Of a DNA stretch of 64,000 nucleotides, positions 1-12,222 are shown piece after piece. Numbering within the stretch: the first letter of the stretch is position 1; the number at the start of each line of letters is the position of its first letter. A program made the position numbers and the translations under genes. Origin of the DNA: Sepiola atlantica (lineage: Eukaryota > Mollusca > Cephalopoda > Sepiida > Sepiolidae); assembly GCA_963556195.1 (NCBI GenBank), contig OY744525.1:78031844-78095843 (forward strand). Direction: 5' to 3'. The notes under the pieces are model-generated. The model had not been told where the DNA came from, did not search any database, and saw nothing but the letters and a program-made list of their open reading frames with translations.

Positions 1-334
1 TTTCATGATCATAATAACTATGATGAAATGTAAGAAAAAAGGATTTACTTTCAGTGCCAACAGATATAAACATACAGGCTAATCTATGGTCAATAAACAT
101 ATTTCTCCTTTATTTAAAAGGCATATGTATGGAAACTAAATGTGTAAACCTGTAGTTTCGGTAGTAAGAAGTCCTGAATAGAATAAAAGTATTCTTTATC
201 TATTTTAATATCTATTTTTTTGTTATCAACATCCACATCATAATATTGAAAAAATAAATCTATCCTAAGCTTTGACATTTAAATCAATTTTAACAACAGT
301 AAACATTTAGCTTTGAATTTTATCTTTTCAACAG
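1..334 (+). other. Gene A intron (3' part)
   Basis: AT-rich intron sequence upstream of the first visible tail exon of gene A. It ends in a pyrimidine-rich tract and an AG acceptor at 333-334. The large ectodomain exon of gene A must lie left of the window. Nothing else is seen. Confidence 0.7.
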
Positions 335-488
335 ACCCAAGTTCAAGCTGAAGTTATACTTCCAAATAGTTCTAAAAATAAATCACATCAAGTCACTTCT
401 TCTGAATATCTTAACCATCCCTCACCAAAATTGTCTCGAACTAACAGCAGAAAAGAAACTGGCTCAATACAAAGTGACAGAACTACTG
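335..488 (+). CDS. Protocadherin gene A, small cytoplasmic tail exon (gene 5'-partial)
   Basis: This 154-nt internal exon encodes about 51 residues of cytoplasmic tail, read in phase 0 from the AG acceptor at 333-334 to the GTAAGT donor at 489 (ends in phase 1). The peptide starts TQVQAEVILPNSS and contains SSEYLNHPSPK. The same Tyr-x-Asn-x-x-Ser-Pro-Lys core occurs in the matching exon of genes B to F, which is how the exon was recognised; it is too short to stand out as an ORF. It is hydrophilic, rich in Ser, Asn and Lys, with no domain. The tyrosine could be a phosphorylation site (inference). The signal peptide, cadherin repeats and membrane segment lie upstream of the window. Confidence 0.85.
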
Positions 489-2823
489 GTAAGTAGATTT
501 TAATATCAGAAGCATTTGATTATTTATATATGTGTTTAAACTTATTGTTAGAAAAAGTTTTTTGTTGTTTAGTAATATTTTTTTAAAAAAATGTAAATAC
601 TATAACTTTTGAATTAAAACATTTTTTAAATTTTAACTTTTAGTTTTCATTTTGTAATTAGGTACTCTTATAGAGAATGCACCGCGTTTCCGTGACTTCG
701 CCTCGTCAACGTTCAGGCAGGCCTTGGAAACGCCCGAGAGTTGAGGAAACTATTAACAAATCAGGTTGCAACAGACATTAGACAATCAGGTTCCAAGCAA
801 GCAGACGACAACTTTTGGAAGAAATTAATTTCTTCGGTCTGCAGCGCGTTAAAGAAGAAAAAAAATGAATTCCTACGATCAAAAGACTTATCGAGTTCTG
901 TCAGCAACGGTCACTTCTAGCGAAAGACTAACCATAATCCACAAAATGTAAAAAAAAAAAAAACATTGAAAGAAAAAATTTAAAAAACAAAAAACAAACA
1001 AGAAATTGGTTAAAAACAGTGGTTTCTTTGTTATATAAAAAGAATCATCTTTTTAAACTTTTCTGGTGCACAAAAAAATTTATTATTTATTTAAAAACAT
1101 TTGATTAACAATGGTTCCTTTGAAAAAAAAATAACATCTAATTAATAACAGTTGTTTAGCTATGGTTTGTTTGTTCTTTATTTTTATATATGTATTTTAC
1201 TTTGATTTTCTTCGTCTGAATTTATTGTCTGTCAGTCTTCAATTTATCGTTTGGCAGTTTCCGCCTCGTAAACTCTCGGGCGCTTCCAAAACCTGCCCTA
1301 ACGTTGACAACGTAAAGTCACGGAAACGCGGTGCATTCTCTATAAGAGTATCTGTAATTATTTTGTTGATTCTTAAAAAGTTAATGATTTGTATACAATA
1401 ATTTCTACCAGTATCATTATAATTGTATAGTTATTAAGATGTATACAAAAGTTAATATATTTAAAAGAAAACATAAAAGCTAGATTGGTATCAAAATTTA
1501 TCAATCATTGAATTAATTTTGTTAAAAAACGAATTAGAGAGTATTTCTTTATGCGACAAGTTTTTTTCTTGTGCGATAATTGCAGCAAATTTGTCTTCTC
1601 AGACAATTCCTTTATTTATATTTTGACACTTTGATTTTTGACAAATTATAATATTTTAATGACATTTGTGATTTAAGATATTTATGAATGAAAATTGTAC
1701 ATTGGCCCACAAAATATTTTAAATATTTTAAAAACTAATATAAAATGTTTATTCCCACATTTATTATAAAAATTATAACATATATATAAATATATTTTAA
1801 AATACTATAAAAATTTGATTTAAGGGAGATAACCTATTTTGTTTTTTTACTGAATATTCAAAACCTGAAGATTATTTTAAAAGTATGCAATCTAAAACTT
1901 GCATTAAATCACTAAGATTATTTATTTAATTATTACTTTAAAATAAATTTAACAAAAATAATTTTGAATATTACTATTTTGGCTGTTAACAATTCTGTTG
2001 TAATTATTTACATTGGCTTTCTTTGGCCTATTGTCTTCATCAACGTTGATATTTATTTATACTATATTTTGACCGATGTGCCCTCTAGCCATTTTCAGGT
2101 GTATGGTTCATTTATGTACTTAAATATGATGTAAGTTATTGTTTGTGTACATTAATGTTTATTGCATCTGATGAACTATACTTAATAAACACAAATATAT
2201 ACAGGTAATCATATTTTAATATATAAATGACAATAGTTTGGTGGTAAATGACAAACTTGTTGATTGAACTTGCGAATGGGGGTAGTAACACCACCGTGTC
2301 AGTATGGAGTCAGTGAAAGAGTATAAAGTAGGTAAAAATAAGAGTGTGGGGAAATCTGGTTACTTAGGTTATGGAGGGGGAGACTGAAAAGCAAAACAGT
2401 AAAAATTCTTATACTAAAAGGATGTGAGTGGCCAATGGAAAAAAAATCTGAAATCGAGACAAATTCTCCAACCAGCAGATTTAAGCGAAAATCCTGCCGT
2501 TTCTGAATTACAAAAAAGCAGAATTCCGCTAAATAGTGGAGAAATTACATCCCTGATACTATTAGCTTTATGGTATGAAAGAGAGGTGAACAGGAGAAAA
2601 AGAAGATGGCTGGTATGAGGGGTGAAATATCTATTTCGTATGTAACTATTATTTTCATAATCTGTCTCTTAATATTTAATTCTAGATTAAATATCATTTT
2701 ACTATTGTGTCATTATTTTCTGTATATGTTGTAATTAAGATTTACTTAGCACATTTTTTATAGTAAATAAAAAAAACACGCAATAATACATACATCATAT
2801 GTAGGTGTACATGCCTTTTTCAG
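489..2823 (+). other. Gene A last intron
   Basis: A 2.3-kb AT-rich intron between the small tail exon (GTAAGT donor at 489) and the terminal exon (acceptor TTTTTCAG ending 2823). It contains the inverted-repeat transposon at 661-1352. An ORF at 2424-2618 resembles nothing known and is not called. Confidence 0.75.
661..1352. mobile_element. Non-autonomous DNA transposon (MITE-like) with long terminal inverted repeats
   Basis: The left end (661 to about 752, starting GGTACTCTTATAGAGAATGC) is the imperfect reverse complement of the right end (about 1258-1352), giving arms of roughly 90 bp. The element is flanked by a perfect 8-bp direct repeat, TGTAATTA, at 653-660 and 1353-1360: a target-site duplication. 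It has no transposase ORF and its ends are more GC-rich than the surroundings. An 8-bp duplication fits hAT, P or Merlin superfamilies; a terminus beginning GGTAC would suit Merlin, but this is tentative. Confidence 0.8.
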
Positions 2824-3089
2824 AATTCTACACATCCCAATACTGCAATTCTCCATCAAAGCAAAGAGGGCAGCCAGGTCAAGAGACGGAGATGAGACCA
2901 TTAGGACAGACTGTCAACTACCCAAGTGATACAACCATTGTGGCCAGGGGATTCTATACACCAAGCCTTTCACAGAACAGTGATAACAAAGACTCTGTGA
3001 CAGAGGATAGTAACTCTTCTGATACAAGTCTCCCGTCAACAGGAAATATTTATAGAAATCCAAGACCCTTACCTCCAGTACCCCAATAA
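2824..3089 (+). CDS. Protocadherin gene A, terminal exon (C-terminal tail)
   Basis: A 266-nt terminal coding exon, entered in phase 1 after the TTTTTCAG acceptor and ending in TAA. It encodes about 88 residues from (E)FYTSQYCNSPSK, through TEMRPLGQTVNYPSD and an acidic serine stretch, to NIYRNPRPLPPVPQ. The same exon, the same length to the base, recurs in genes B to F. The C-terminus contains Arg-Pro-Leu-Pro-Pro-Val-Pro, a class I SH3-ligand pattern, and two Tyr-x-Asn motifs (YCN, YRN) that match the Grb2-type SH2 consensus if phosphorylated (inference). Gene A differs from the others by TSLPS in place of ISQQS before the last block. AATAAA signals lie at 3499-3508. Confidence 0.9.
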
Positions 3090-3970
3090 TCATTTTTACA
3101 TGCTGAATCATATTAAGTATTCTTATACACTGTACATTTACCCCCTTTTATTTCATACAGTAAAGTTATATTATATACATCGTATAACAATTCTACTCTG
3201 AATGCTGTAAAATCTGTCAACAGTTAAACTTTAGCAAAACTACACATTACATTGGAAGTTTAATTTTTAAATGTTTTAATGATACACAAAAACTGAAAGG
3301 TTTAAAGACTTATTTTGATACTTTAAAAATAATCTATTCACTTTATTTTAGTATTAATAACAGTACATTATAAAAAATAATTAAATTCAAAGAATTTAAT
3401 CTTGACTTAATTCAACATTCTTGAGTTTGAAAAAGTTCATATCAAAAAAGCAATTTTTATTCATGAGCGATAGAATTATTATTTATTTAAGTTTCAAAAA
3501 TAAATAAAGCGCAGCATGAAATAATGTGTTTCTTAAAGTGTTTACATTTTTCATATTAATATAATTTTAATTTCACGCATGAGTGTTCTTTAAAAATAAT
3601 CATTTGTAAATAAAATCTATAAATTACAAACATGCTTTCCTATGAATGTATAATTTATTTCTCAAACAATTTTTAGATTTAATTAAAACCTCTTTGTTTT
3701 TTATTGTCACCAAAAATGTATTCTTATTTCAAAATATATGATAAACCATCTGGACATAAAAAACGATAGAAAGAAAAATGAAGAGAACAATGGAAAAAAG
3801 CCCCTTAAGAAATTACAATTTAATTTACTTTTTTTTGTAAATAAATGAGTTTAAAAAATTCTATTTTATATATATTTAGATAGTTTTAAGTATTTAAGCT
3901 GAACAATATATAAGTTGTAATTAAATCTCTGTACTGATACTGCATATAACACAGCAGGCATCGTTTATTA
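3090..3970. other. Intergenic, gene A to gene B
   Basis: About 0.9 kb of AT-rich sequence holding the gene A 3' UTR with overlapping AATAAA signals near 3499-3508, then the region just upstream of the gene B leader. No coding sequence is seen. Confidence 0.6.
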
Positions 3971-3976
3971 TTTGCA

Positions 3977-4152
3977 ACCATTGAACATGCATCATACTCA
4001 GTAGGACTGCTGCTTTCCTCTAATACACACTAAAGAAAGCAAGCACACTTTGTGTAGATAATATTCATGCAAAATGAACAAAATCACAGAGGATATCCTT
4101 AAGCAAATGATATTTCAACCTGAACTCAAGATTTAAACAACCAACAGCAAAG
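3977..4152 (+). promoter_or_regulatory. Gene B conserved promoter/leader block and 5' UTR exon
   Basis: A 36-bp block at 3977-4012 aligns without gaps to blocks upstream of genes C, D, E, F and G; its constant parts are CCATT, then 19 nt, then TAGGACTGCTG. About 20 nt further comes an AAAGAAAGCAAGCAC-like stretch shared with F and G. The segment ends in a splice donor (CAAAG|GTAACT at 4152/4153), so it is probably a non-coding first exon joined to the acceptor at 4884. The transcription start is not known; the block may be core promoter, leader RNA, or both. Confidence 0.7.
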
Positions 4153-4884
4153 GTAACTGAATTTTATAATATATTTTAAAATCTATATTTAATAGTTAAA
4201 TACATAAATAGTAAACATTAAAACAGAGGCACTATACTTCCCTATTTCTTTGTCTTCTTTGTCTAATGGAGACATGTTGTTTTTTTGTTTTTTTAGATTT
4301 ATAAACATTCTCCTCGTTTGAGATCATTACCTGAAAACATTTCCACTGTTTTGTGTATTGTGATATAATTCTTATTTTAACTTTTACACAATTAAAAAAT
4401 AAATTATAAGTAAATGAGGCAAAGGAATTCTTATATTAATTTCAGTATAATCATTTTAAAATACGTTTATATGTAACCAACCTAAATTAAACAATTTTTT
4501 TTTTCAAAAAAGACTTTCAAGAATGCAACATTAAACATGGCTACTACTTTAAATATACACATAATACATGTAATTACTTTGGCTACTGGAAAGATTTATT
4601 TTGAAATATTTAAAAAAATTGATTATTACATATAAATTGTATAATACATTTAATAGTCATGTTTAGTGATGTGTTATTATTCTAAATATTTCTATTTACT
4701 AGAAATTTTCAATAATAAAAAAGAAATGTAACATGAATATCTTTTTTAAAGTAATTGTCAGTATACTGGTTTCATTTTTTTGTTTACAAAATATAGTATC
4801 ATCTTTTTATTAACAAACTGCATTTTTCAACAGTTAATGTGAATTAATTTTTTATAAACTAAATTTTTTTTTTTTAAATTTCAG
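4153..4884 (+). other. Gene B 5' UTR intron
   Basis: AT-rich intron between the leader donor (GTAACT at 4153) and the acceptor at 4883-4884. Nothing else recognised. Confidence 0.6.
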
Positions 4885-4939
4885 ATATACTCAGTTATTT
4901 ACTGAACTTGCTAACATCAAGTGCATAGTAGTAGCAAAA

Positions 4940-7378
4940 ATGTGGGTTAAAATATGTACCATTTTCAGTATACTGCATTTTTCCTACGGTGTAGATTTGA
5001 CATTCAAAGTTGAAGAAGGGAAAAGTCCTGGCACTTACCTTGGAGACATTGCTGCTGATTCTAATGTGATGGATGATGTGGCCATACAAGATCACAATCT
5101 CATTGCATTCAGTCTGATGGAACAGGATGGAACTAGCAGCTCTCCATTATTCCGGATTTCTAAAAATACAGGAAAACTCTATACAGCACAGACATTGGAT
5201 GCTGAGTCATTATGTACTTCCAACAAAGAATGTTTTGTAATGGTTGATGTTGCTGTACAAAGAGAGAATACAATAAGTAGAATATTAGAAATTAAAGTAA
5301 TAATTAAAGATGTGAATGATCATCAACCAGAATTTCCTGATAAGCAAATCAATATTGAGTTTTCAGAAGGTGATGTTGTAGGAACAAAAATATTAGTACC
5401 AAATGCAATTGATAAAGATGTTGGAGCTATTAATTCCAAAATAATATACCAACTAAAAAAAGCAAAAACTGACCCTTTTACTTTATCAGTTTCTAAAAAG
5501 ATAGATGGAACATCAGATCTTACCATCATATTAGAAGAAAGACTTGATAGAGAAGCAAAACATGTATATATGATTCAAGTAATAGCTAAAGATGGAGGAT
5601 CACCATCGAAAGAAAGTACTTTAAATATCCATATCACTATTTCTGATGTCAATGACAATACTCCAATATTTTCTCAAAGTGTCTACAATGTTTCTATCAA
5701 GAACAAACCAAGTGAAACTTCTTCCATTGCAACTTTATCAGCCACAGATTTAGATTCTGGTAAAAATGGAAGAGTAACTTATCATTTCAGTACAAAAACA
5801 TCTGATGTTGCTAAAAGTCATTTTAAACTCAATGAACAAACTGGACAGATTTTCTTAGAAAAAAAATTCATGTTGAGTAATATATTGACACATAATTTAT
5901 ATGTGGAAGGAAAAGATGGTGGAAGTCCACCATTAAGTTCTCTTGCAATGGTTTTGGTAAATGTTATCAATCAACAAAATAATCCTCCAATCATTCATCT
6001 GAAGTTCCTATCAGCATCAGGAAAAGATTCAACATCAGTTTCTGAAGGAATCAAAATTGGCAGTTCCATTGCATATGTAAAAGTGACTGATCATGATGTT
6101 GGACAAAATGGAGAAGTGAGTTGCAATCTGCATTATGATAAATTTAAACTACAAAGTCTGGACACTAAGAAATACCAAGTAATTGTGAAAAAAGCATTGG
6201 ATAGAGAAAAAGAGGCAAAGCATGAAATTATCATCAGCTGTCAAGATAAAGGATCTCCTCCACTGCAAAGTAAGAGTAAGTTCTCTATCAAAGTGACCGA
6301 TGTGAATGATGTAAGGCCACAGTTCTCTATGGAGACATTTAAGTTCTTGATTGAAGAGAATGAGAAGTCAAGATTTTCTGTTGGCTTCATCAATGCAACA
6401 GACCCAGACCTGGGAGTTGGAGGGAAACTCACCTATTCTCTGCTCACAAATAACAAACAGTTTTTACCTTTCAAAATCAAAGATGATGGCATGATTTCAG
6501 CCATTATGTCACTGGATCATGAGTTTCAAAACATTTACAAGTTTCAAGTATTTGTGAAAGATAATGGAATCCCATCTCTCAATAATACAGTCAACGTCAT
6601 TGTTGAAGTGACTGATAAAAATGATAATGCTCCGTATTTTACATTTCCCAGTGTCAATCCTTATAACATGGATGTTGTATATTACCGGCATCATTCAAAG
6701 AACATCACTTGTGTAAAGGCAGCTGATGGAGATAGTCAAGAGAATGCATTTCTAAAATATGAAATAATCAGAGGCAATGACAAGCAGATGTTCACCATCA
6801 ACCAGTACACTGGTTTGTTAACTTTCAATCGGGTGCTTGCGCAACAAGATGCTGGTTCCTATGAACTAGTGTTTGTTGTCAAGGATAGTGGTAGTCCAGT
6901 TCTATCAGCAACAACTAGTATGTTTTTCACTGTCACTGTAAGCAACAAGACATCAGAAATGCTAAGTGCCGTTCATACAATCACTGAAGATAAAGTTGAT
7001 CTTACATCAGTGATTATTATTACAGTTGTAGCGGTGACCGTAGCAGTGATCATTACTGCTTCAATCTCGGTATGTATCATTCGCTGTAATGACCAGAGAA
7101 ATGTGACATATGCCCATGCAATGACACCAGCAAATGTGGGTGTTGTTGGTCCAAGTGGCAGATATATGAGTGATCAAAGACATTTGATGTGTCCTTCAAA
7201 GCAGGGAATATCTTGGCCAACTGCTGTCAATGTAAACAAAAATCAAGCAGATAAAATAAGAAGTGCACATATAAACCAAACCAGCAGAGAATCCCATCCT
7301 GCAGAAAAGCTTCCCAGTCATCAACAAAGATCATCTTCTCTGCCACAAACACGAATGACTACTTTAGCAGATCGACAG
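4940..7378 (+). CDS. Protocadherin gene B, large exon: signal peptide, EC1-EC6, transmembrane, proximal tail
   Basis: A single exon of 813 codons, beginning 55 nt after the acceptor at 4884. ATG 4940 gives a hydrophobic 17-residue signal peptide, then VDLTFKVEEG. Cadherin repeats are roughly EC1 18-128, EC2 132-238, EC3 244-348, EC4 352-458, EC5 464-564 and EC6 573-670. Calcium motifs include DVNDHQPEF, DVNDNTPIF, DVNDVRPQF and DKNDNAPYF at the linkers and LDRE in EC2 and EC4; the EC3-EC4 linker is NVINQQNNPP and lacks the acidic residues. The EC1 cysteine loop (LCTSNKEC) is protocadherin-like. A transmembrane helix spans about 690-713, followed by RCNDQRNVTYAHAM. The family mediates homophilic neuronal adhesion. 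The exon ends at CAG|GTTTGT in phase 0; the ORF would run to 7441 if unspliced. The spliced protein is 956 residues. Confidence 0.95.
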
Positions 7379-9110
7379 GTTTGTTACAAATTATATTTAT
7401 TATTAAATTTTTCTTTTTTAAAATATTTTTTAAGTTACTAAAACATTTCAAATGATTTATCAATTTTTATTATTATTTCGTGTCATTGCATTTTCTTTTT
7501 ATCATTTGTATATTATTACCTGGCATTGTCCATGTATTATATAACACCACTAGTAATGTACAAATTCAAGATAAATAGTAAACACTATAACAACATTCTT
7601 TTCCTATTCATTGAAATAATTATACTTGTCAATGTATCAATTAATAGGGAATTTTTACATTTTTTCCAGATCAATCCCCCCAAAAATCCAAAACAATCAA
7701 CAGATTAAAATGAAATATTTACTTAGCATTACTTATTTAAGTGACATTAAGTTTACATCTTCCTCACATTTATTTATAAACTGTTTAGTTAAAAGCAATT
7801 CAATTGAAAAGCATTAAATGTTGATCAAATTTTCAGAATAATTTCCTCACCTTTCATTTCTTTTTTAAATTACCAGGAATTACTATCACTTATATTATTA
7901 CCAGAAGTATTTTGTTGTTTGATTCTACTTTTCAATTTAATTGTTTTATTTTAAATTTTTATACATGTTGATTGTTAAACAACATTGATTTTCGTCCTGG
8001 TGAATACAAATGAATCCATTGAAAAACAATCATGGTTTCCAATTCAGACTATAGAAGCGGTAAACCGAGTTAAAATCCAATTGGATCCATTACATTCACT
8101 TATGCACTCATAGAGTTTGGGAAGGTGTGAACTCGTCCCTGCCCCCTCAATTAAGCTGCAGTGTTTTAGAAGTGAATCATTTACAATGCTATATATTGTG
8201 TTCTAGTATTAAATAATCAAAATAATAAAGAAAATAAAAGAAAAAGAATAATCATGTAAAATATGGTAGCGGCATATACGTCTACCAAAAAAGTAATTCT
8301 GAATAAATGGCGAATCTGTATGATACAAACCTCACTTCATCATAAAAATACTATTAATCAAAATCCTTTGTTTTATTCTTTAGAAAACTATTGATTAAAC
8401 ACAAAATTTTCCAACTATAAATTATTATTTTCAAAGTTCAAGAGGTCACTAATAGATTATTAAATTTTTTTTATTAACAACAGATTAAAATGGCTAATTT
8501 GGTTGTCTGGGTGTTGATGTGTATGTGTGTGAGAGAGAGAGAAGAGAGGGGGATGCTTTGTTTGTAACTTACAATATCAAAATGGATCGAAACGCCAGAA
8601 GCAAAGTGGTGGGATAAAGCTCACATAAAAAGCATAAAAGCCAAGCATTTCGCAACAAAATATATCAGTATTCTTAAGCAGAAGTATTTGTTATATTAAA
8701 CTCAAAACAATAATTTAATTTAAAAACAATGAAAAGGTACAGTTAATCAATGAAATGTCCTTTTGCAAATCACTATGCAAATTAGTTAACCGTATGCTGT
8801 AGATTGCATCTATGTAAGTATATCAGAAAAACGGTTTGTTTCTGTTGTGTTAATTTGAAAAGGCATTTTGCTATCATTGTTAGTGTAGGCCATGGCTTAA
8901 CTTTATAAGTATACAGATTTTCCATTTTTCCATAAGGAACCATGTTTTCTTTCTATTGATTTTTAATAGAATGTGTACATAATTTACTGAATAATGTATA
9001 TCCTATTTGATATAATGATTATTATTTTCATATTATTTTTTAATATTATTTCTTATTAAATTTAAAATACTTAAATCTCCAAATATCATTTGTTATTTTA
9101 TACTGAATAG
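7379..9110 (+). other. Gene B intron after large exon
   Basis: A 1.7-kb AT-rich intron with a short purine (GA) run near 8530-8550. Parts resemble the same intron of genes F and G. No coding sequence is seen. Confidence 0.65.
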
Positions 9111-9276
9111 GATGAAGATAGATTATCAACTGACAGCATCCAAAGTAAATCAGCAATTTACAACAAACCTAATCCTGTTACATCTCTTGACTATCATAAT
9201 CATCCATCCCCAAAGATGACAAGAAGTGAAACTGGACAAAATAGAAGTGGAACACGGCAACGTAACGAAGGAACAG
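9111..9276 (+). CDS. Protocadherin gene B, small cytoplasmic tail exon
   Basis: A 166-nt exon in phase 0 after the acceptor ending GAATAG and before the GTAAGT donor at 9277; it ends in phase 1. The peptide begins DEDRLSTDSIQSKSAIYNK and contains SLDYHNHPSPKMTR, the conserved Tyr-x-Asn/Ser-Pro-Lys core of this exon class. It is very close to the exon of gene F (55116-55287), which is also the only other one to begin with an EDRLSTDSIQ stretch, so B and F share a tail subtype distinct from C, D and E. It joins in frame to the terminal exon at 14539. No folded domain; probably a disordered signalling tail. Confidence 0.88.
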
Positions 9277-9930
9277 GTAAGTAGAAGAAATAATGTCACA
9301 TTTTCATCGTGTGTAGAAGATATCATTATTAAAAATAATATACATAAGTTATTTATTATTTCACATAATATATTTATTATTTCAGTAAGCATAAAATACT
9401 CAATTTTATATTTTCTTAAAAGAACTTTTTATAAAAACAAATTAATTTTATTTTCAGCTTTTTTTTTATTAAATCATAATTGATACTACTACTAGTACTA
9501 CTATGATAAGGATTTATTTTAAAAACGTTTTAAAATTGAATACCATCATATGTGTCATGACCGAATATTTGAAATTATTTAAGTCTAGGAAGAATTTATA
9601 ATGATTATTTGTGAGATTTTATAAATACTATATATTTTGAATTACTTTATTTGTTTCAAATTCATTGGAAATAATAATGGTCAAACTGGCTGCCTTAGTT
9701 TTACGTTTTAATTCACCCAATAAATATGATCCCCTTAGGACACTCTGTAGAGGTATGGTACAGACAGAGAGATAGAGACAAACACTGACATGGAAAAAAA
9801 ATGTCCCAAACAAACCATTTTTACCCCCTCCCCTGAAACTAATAATTAGCATTTTTTATGATCAGACATTAATTGAATAATTTTACAATTAACATAAAAA
9901 GAACCTTTCAATAAAGCCTACAATGTGTGT

Positions 9931-9959
9931 GTATATGTATATATATATATTTATATATA

Positions 9960-10010
<51 letters not shown>
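9931..10010. repeat. (TA)n microsatellite
   Basis: Near-continuous TA dinucleotides with a few interruptions. Confidence 0.95.
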
Positions 10011-10013
<3 letters not shown>

Positions 10014-10474
10014 TTTAAAGTCAAAATATTTTGACTTGAGTAGAGCATAAATCTACAATAGAATAACCCACCTGTAGTAAATATAGGTATAGTCAAAATA
10101 CAGGCATCCAAGTACTCCAAATACTGCAGTTATTAATATCAGCCTAATGGTTGATTATTAAGATCAAACAGAGCTATTATAAAGTAAGTTGAAATAAATA
10201 AAATTAGCACATTATTTATATAAGTTCCAAGAATTCAAACAGAACGAATATTTAGCATATGATCGTTTCTAAAACGATTTAGAATATATTATTTTGTCTT
10301 ATACTTTAGATGATTCAAAAACTTATCTTCATCAGCGCCCCTTATACCATCACATATAGAAGTTAAGCAAGAAAAATATAAAATTTTAGTATTATTTAAA
10401 AAAATATATATATCTATATATATATCCAGTTAATATAGGAAACAGAACTTATTATATAATTTTATACCACTATT

Positions 10475-10476
<2 letters not shown>

Positions 10477-10550
<74 letters not shown>
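10477..10550. repeat. (AAT)n microsatellite
   Basis: About 24 consecutive AAT trinucleotides. Confidence 0.95.
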
Positions 10551-10894
10551 TATAGTAATTTAACTATTTAAATACAGAATAAATAAAGTAGAATAAAAAT
10601 AAAAATAATAGAAAATTAAAGGATAAAGTATAATAACAAAAAAATAAAATAAAGTACAGGTTAAAATAAGGAAATATTAAAATAATTTGAAGATAAAGAT
10701 AATTGATAATAGTGAAATTATATAAAGGATTATAGTATCATAACAAATTGAATTAAGTAATAAAGTAAGAATAGTAATAATCTATAAGCAACATAATGAT
10801 AAGGATAATGATAATTTTAATATTCAATTTAAAATGATATTATTAATTAAAATCAGGACAATAATAAAATAAAAAGAGATATATAATATGTATG

Positions 10895-10897
<3 letters not shown>

Positions 10898-10958
<61 letters not shown>
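10898..10958. repeat. (TA)n microsatellite
   Basis: Uninterrupted TA dinucleotides, preceded by a short TATG run. Confidence 0.95.
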
Positions 10959-10962
<4 letters not shown>

Positions 10963-11765
10963 GTAATAAAGTTGATGGTTAATTATAAAATTTAACAGAA
11001 TACTATAACCATAGAATTAGAGAAATGATATATAAAAAAACTATAATTAAAATAAATAGAATAGGGAAGTATAATTAAAAAATAGACAGAATCTAAAATA
11101 AAAATTAAAAAATTGAAATTATATATAAAAAAATATCAAGATTAAATATTAAATGTAAAAATAAAAACTTAAAATTAAAGACTAAAATTAAAAATTAAAA
11201 TATTGATATTTGCTATCTTAATTAAACTTAAAAATTAAATTTTAAATATTCAATAAGCTAAATAAAGTATAATATAATTATATGAATTCATATAAAGAAA
11301 TATATATTAAAATTATAGGGAAAAATGTCAGAAAAAGAGAAAAATAATTAAAAAAGAAACAGTTAAAAAGTTTAATAGAGTATATTATATATCTATATTA
11401 ATAAAAACAGACATAGATAAAGACAAATCAAAGTCGCGTTTATATCAAAACAAAAATTTACAACACATCAAAGAAAAAATAATAAATACATAAAAAGCAA
11501 TCAAGAATGAAAGGGTGAGGAGGGCTTTGTTAACTATTCTGTGCCTTCCTTCTATCAAAGAATGTTCATATTTTTATCCTATTATAAAGATTTGGTCGGT
11601 TATTGCTACGGTCAATATAACAGATATGTAGTAGATTGATTCTTTTTACTATAAAAAGAAAAACAAGATACAGATAATAATAATAATAGTAATACTACTA
11701 CTAATAATAATGGCAAATTTGTAGATTTACACTCTCAGCTAAATCACCCCCTCCCACAATGAGAT

Positions 11766-11935
11766 GCTACCTTTTTTTAAGTGATGACATGTGACCACCT
11801 TGAAAAACTTGGCGAAAGATTTATAGAAATCCAAAGCCTTTACCACCTGATTTAGAATTTAGAGTGGGAGATCAGTTTTGTATCTAAATTTACGTAAAAT
11901 AATCATCATTTCCGGGCCATTCTAACTTTTTAGAG
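11766..11935 (+). repeat. Dispersed repeat DR1, copy 1, carrying a terminal-exon fragment
   Basis: Contains the DR1 core: an agtgggagatcag stretch, a ctaaatttacgtaaaataat stretch, then a TTTCCGGGCCATTCTA-like end. Between two DR1 blocks lies about 32 bp (11819-11850) that reads IYRNPKPLPP and closely matches the end of the protocadherin terminal exon. Other DR1 copies lack this piece. Confidence 0.65.
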
Positions 11936-12092
11936 AGGTTCACTAAATTTTTTTACCATTAGCCATAAGTCAACCTGGCAAGGTCTTAAAACCATGTGTA
12001 ATCGCTTAAAAAAGTAGACCCTCCCTCCAGCCTCCCCAAAAATATACGCACAGAATTTACCTCCCAGAGCAAAATAAAAGTTTTTGGTAAAC

Positions 12093-12222
12093 TGCTCTAA
12101 AGCACGAGAATGTCTCTAAAATGGGAGCTCATTAAATTTACGTGTGAAACTGATCCCCAACTTCAAATTCTTAAATAATTTTTTTTTCAGAGTGTTAAAA
12201 AAAAAAAGTAGAATCTTATGTT
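12093..12222 (-). repeat. Dispersed repeat DR1, copy 2
   Basis: Reverse orientation: ATTAAATTTACGTGTGAAACTGATC followed by a cagagtgttaaaa stretch and AGTAGAATCTTATG, the complement order of copy 1. Part of a local DR1 cluster. Confidence 0.55.

Noticed and set aside
2424..2618. 64-residue ORF in gene A intron
   Set aside because: No similarity to a known family and lies between two well-defined exons of one gene.
6509..6694. Antisense ORF inside the large exon, repeated in several copies (e.g. 17877, 29294, 43690, 53074, 61581)
   Set aside because: It is the reverse-strand shadow of the conserved EC5-EC6 coding sequence; its conservation follows from the sense exon.
9931..10958. Possible CRISPR-like array or tRNA cluster
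   Set aside because: The repeats are simple TA and AAT microsatellites; no spacers, no cloverleaf.
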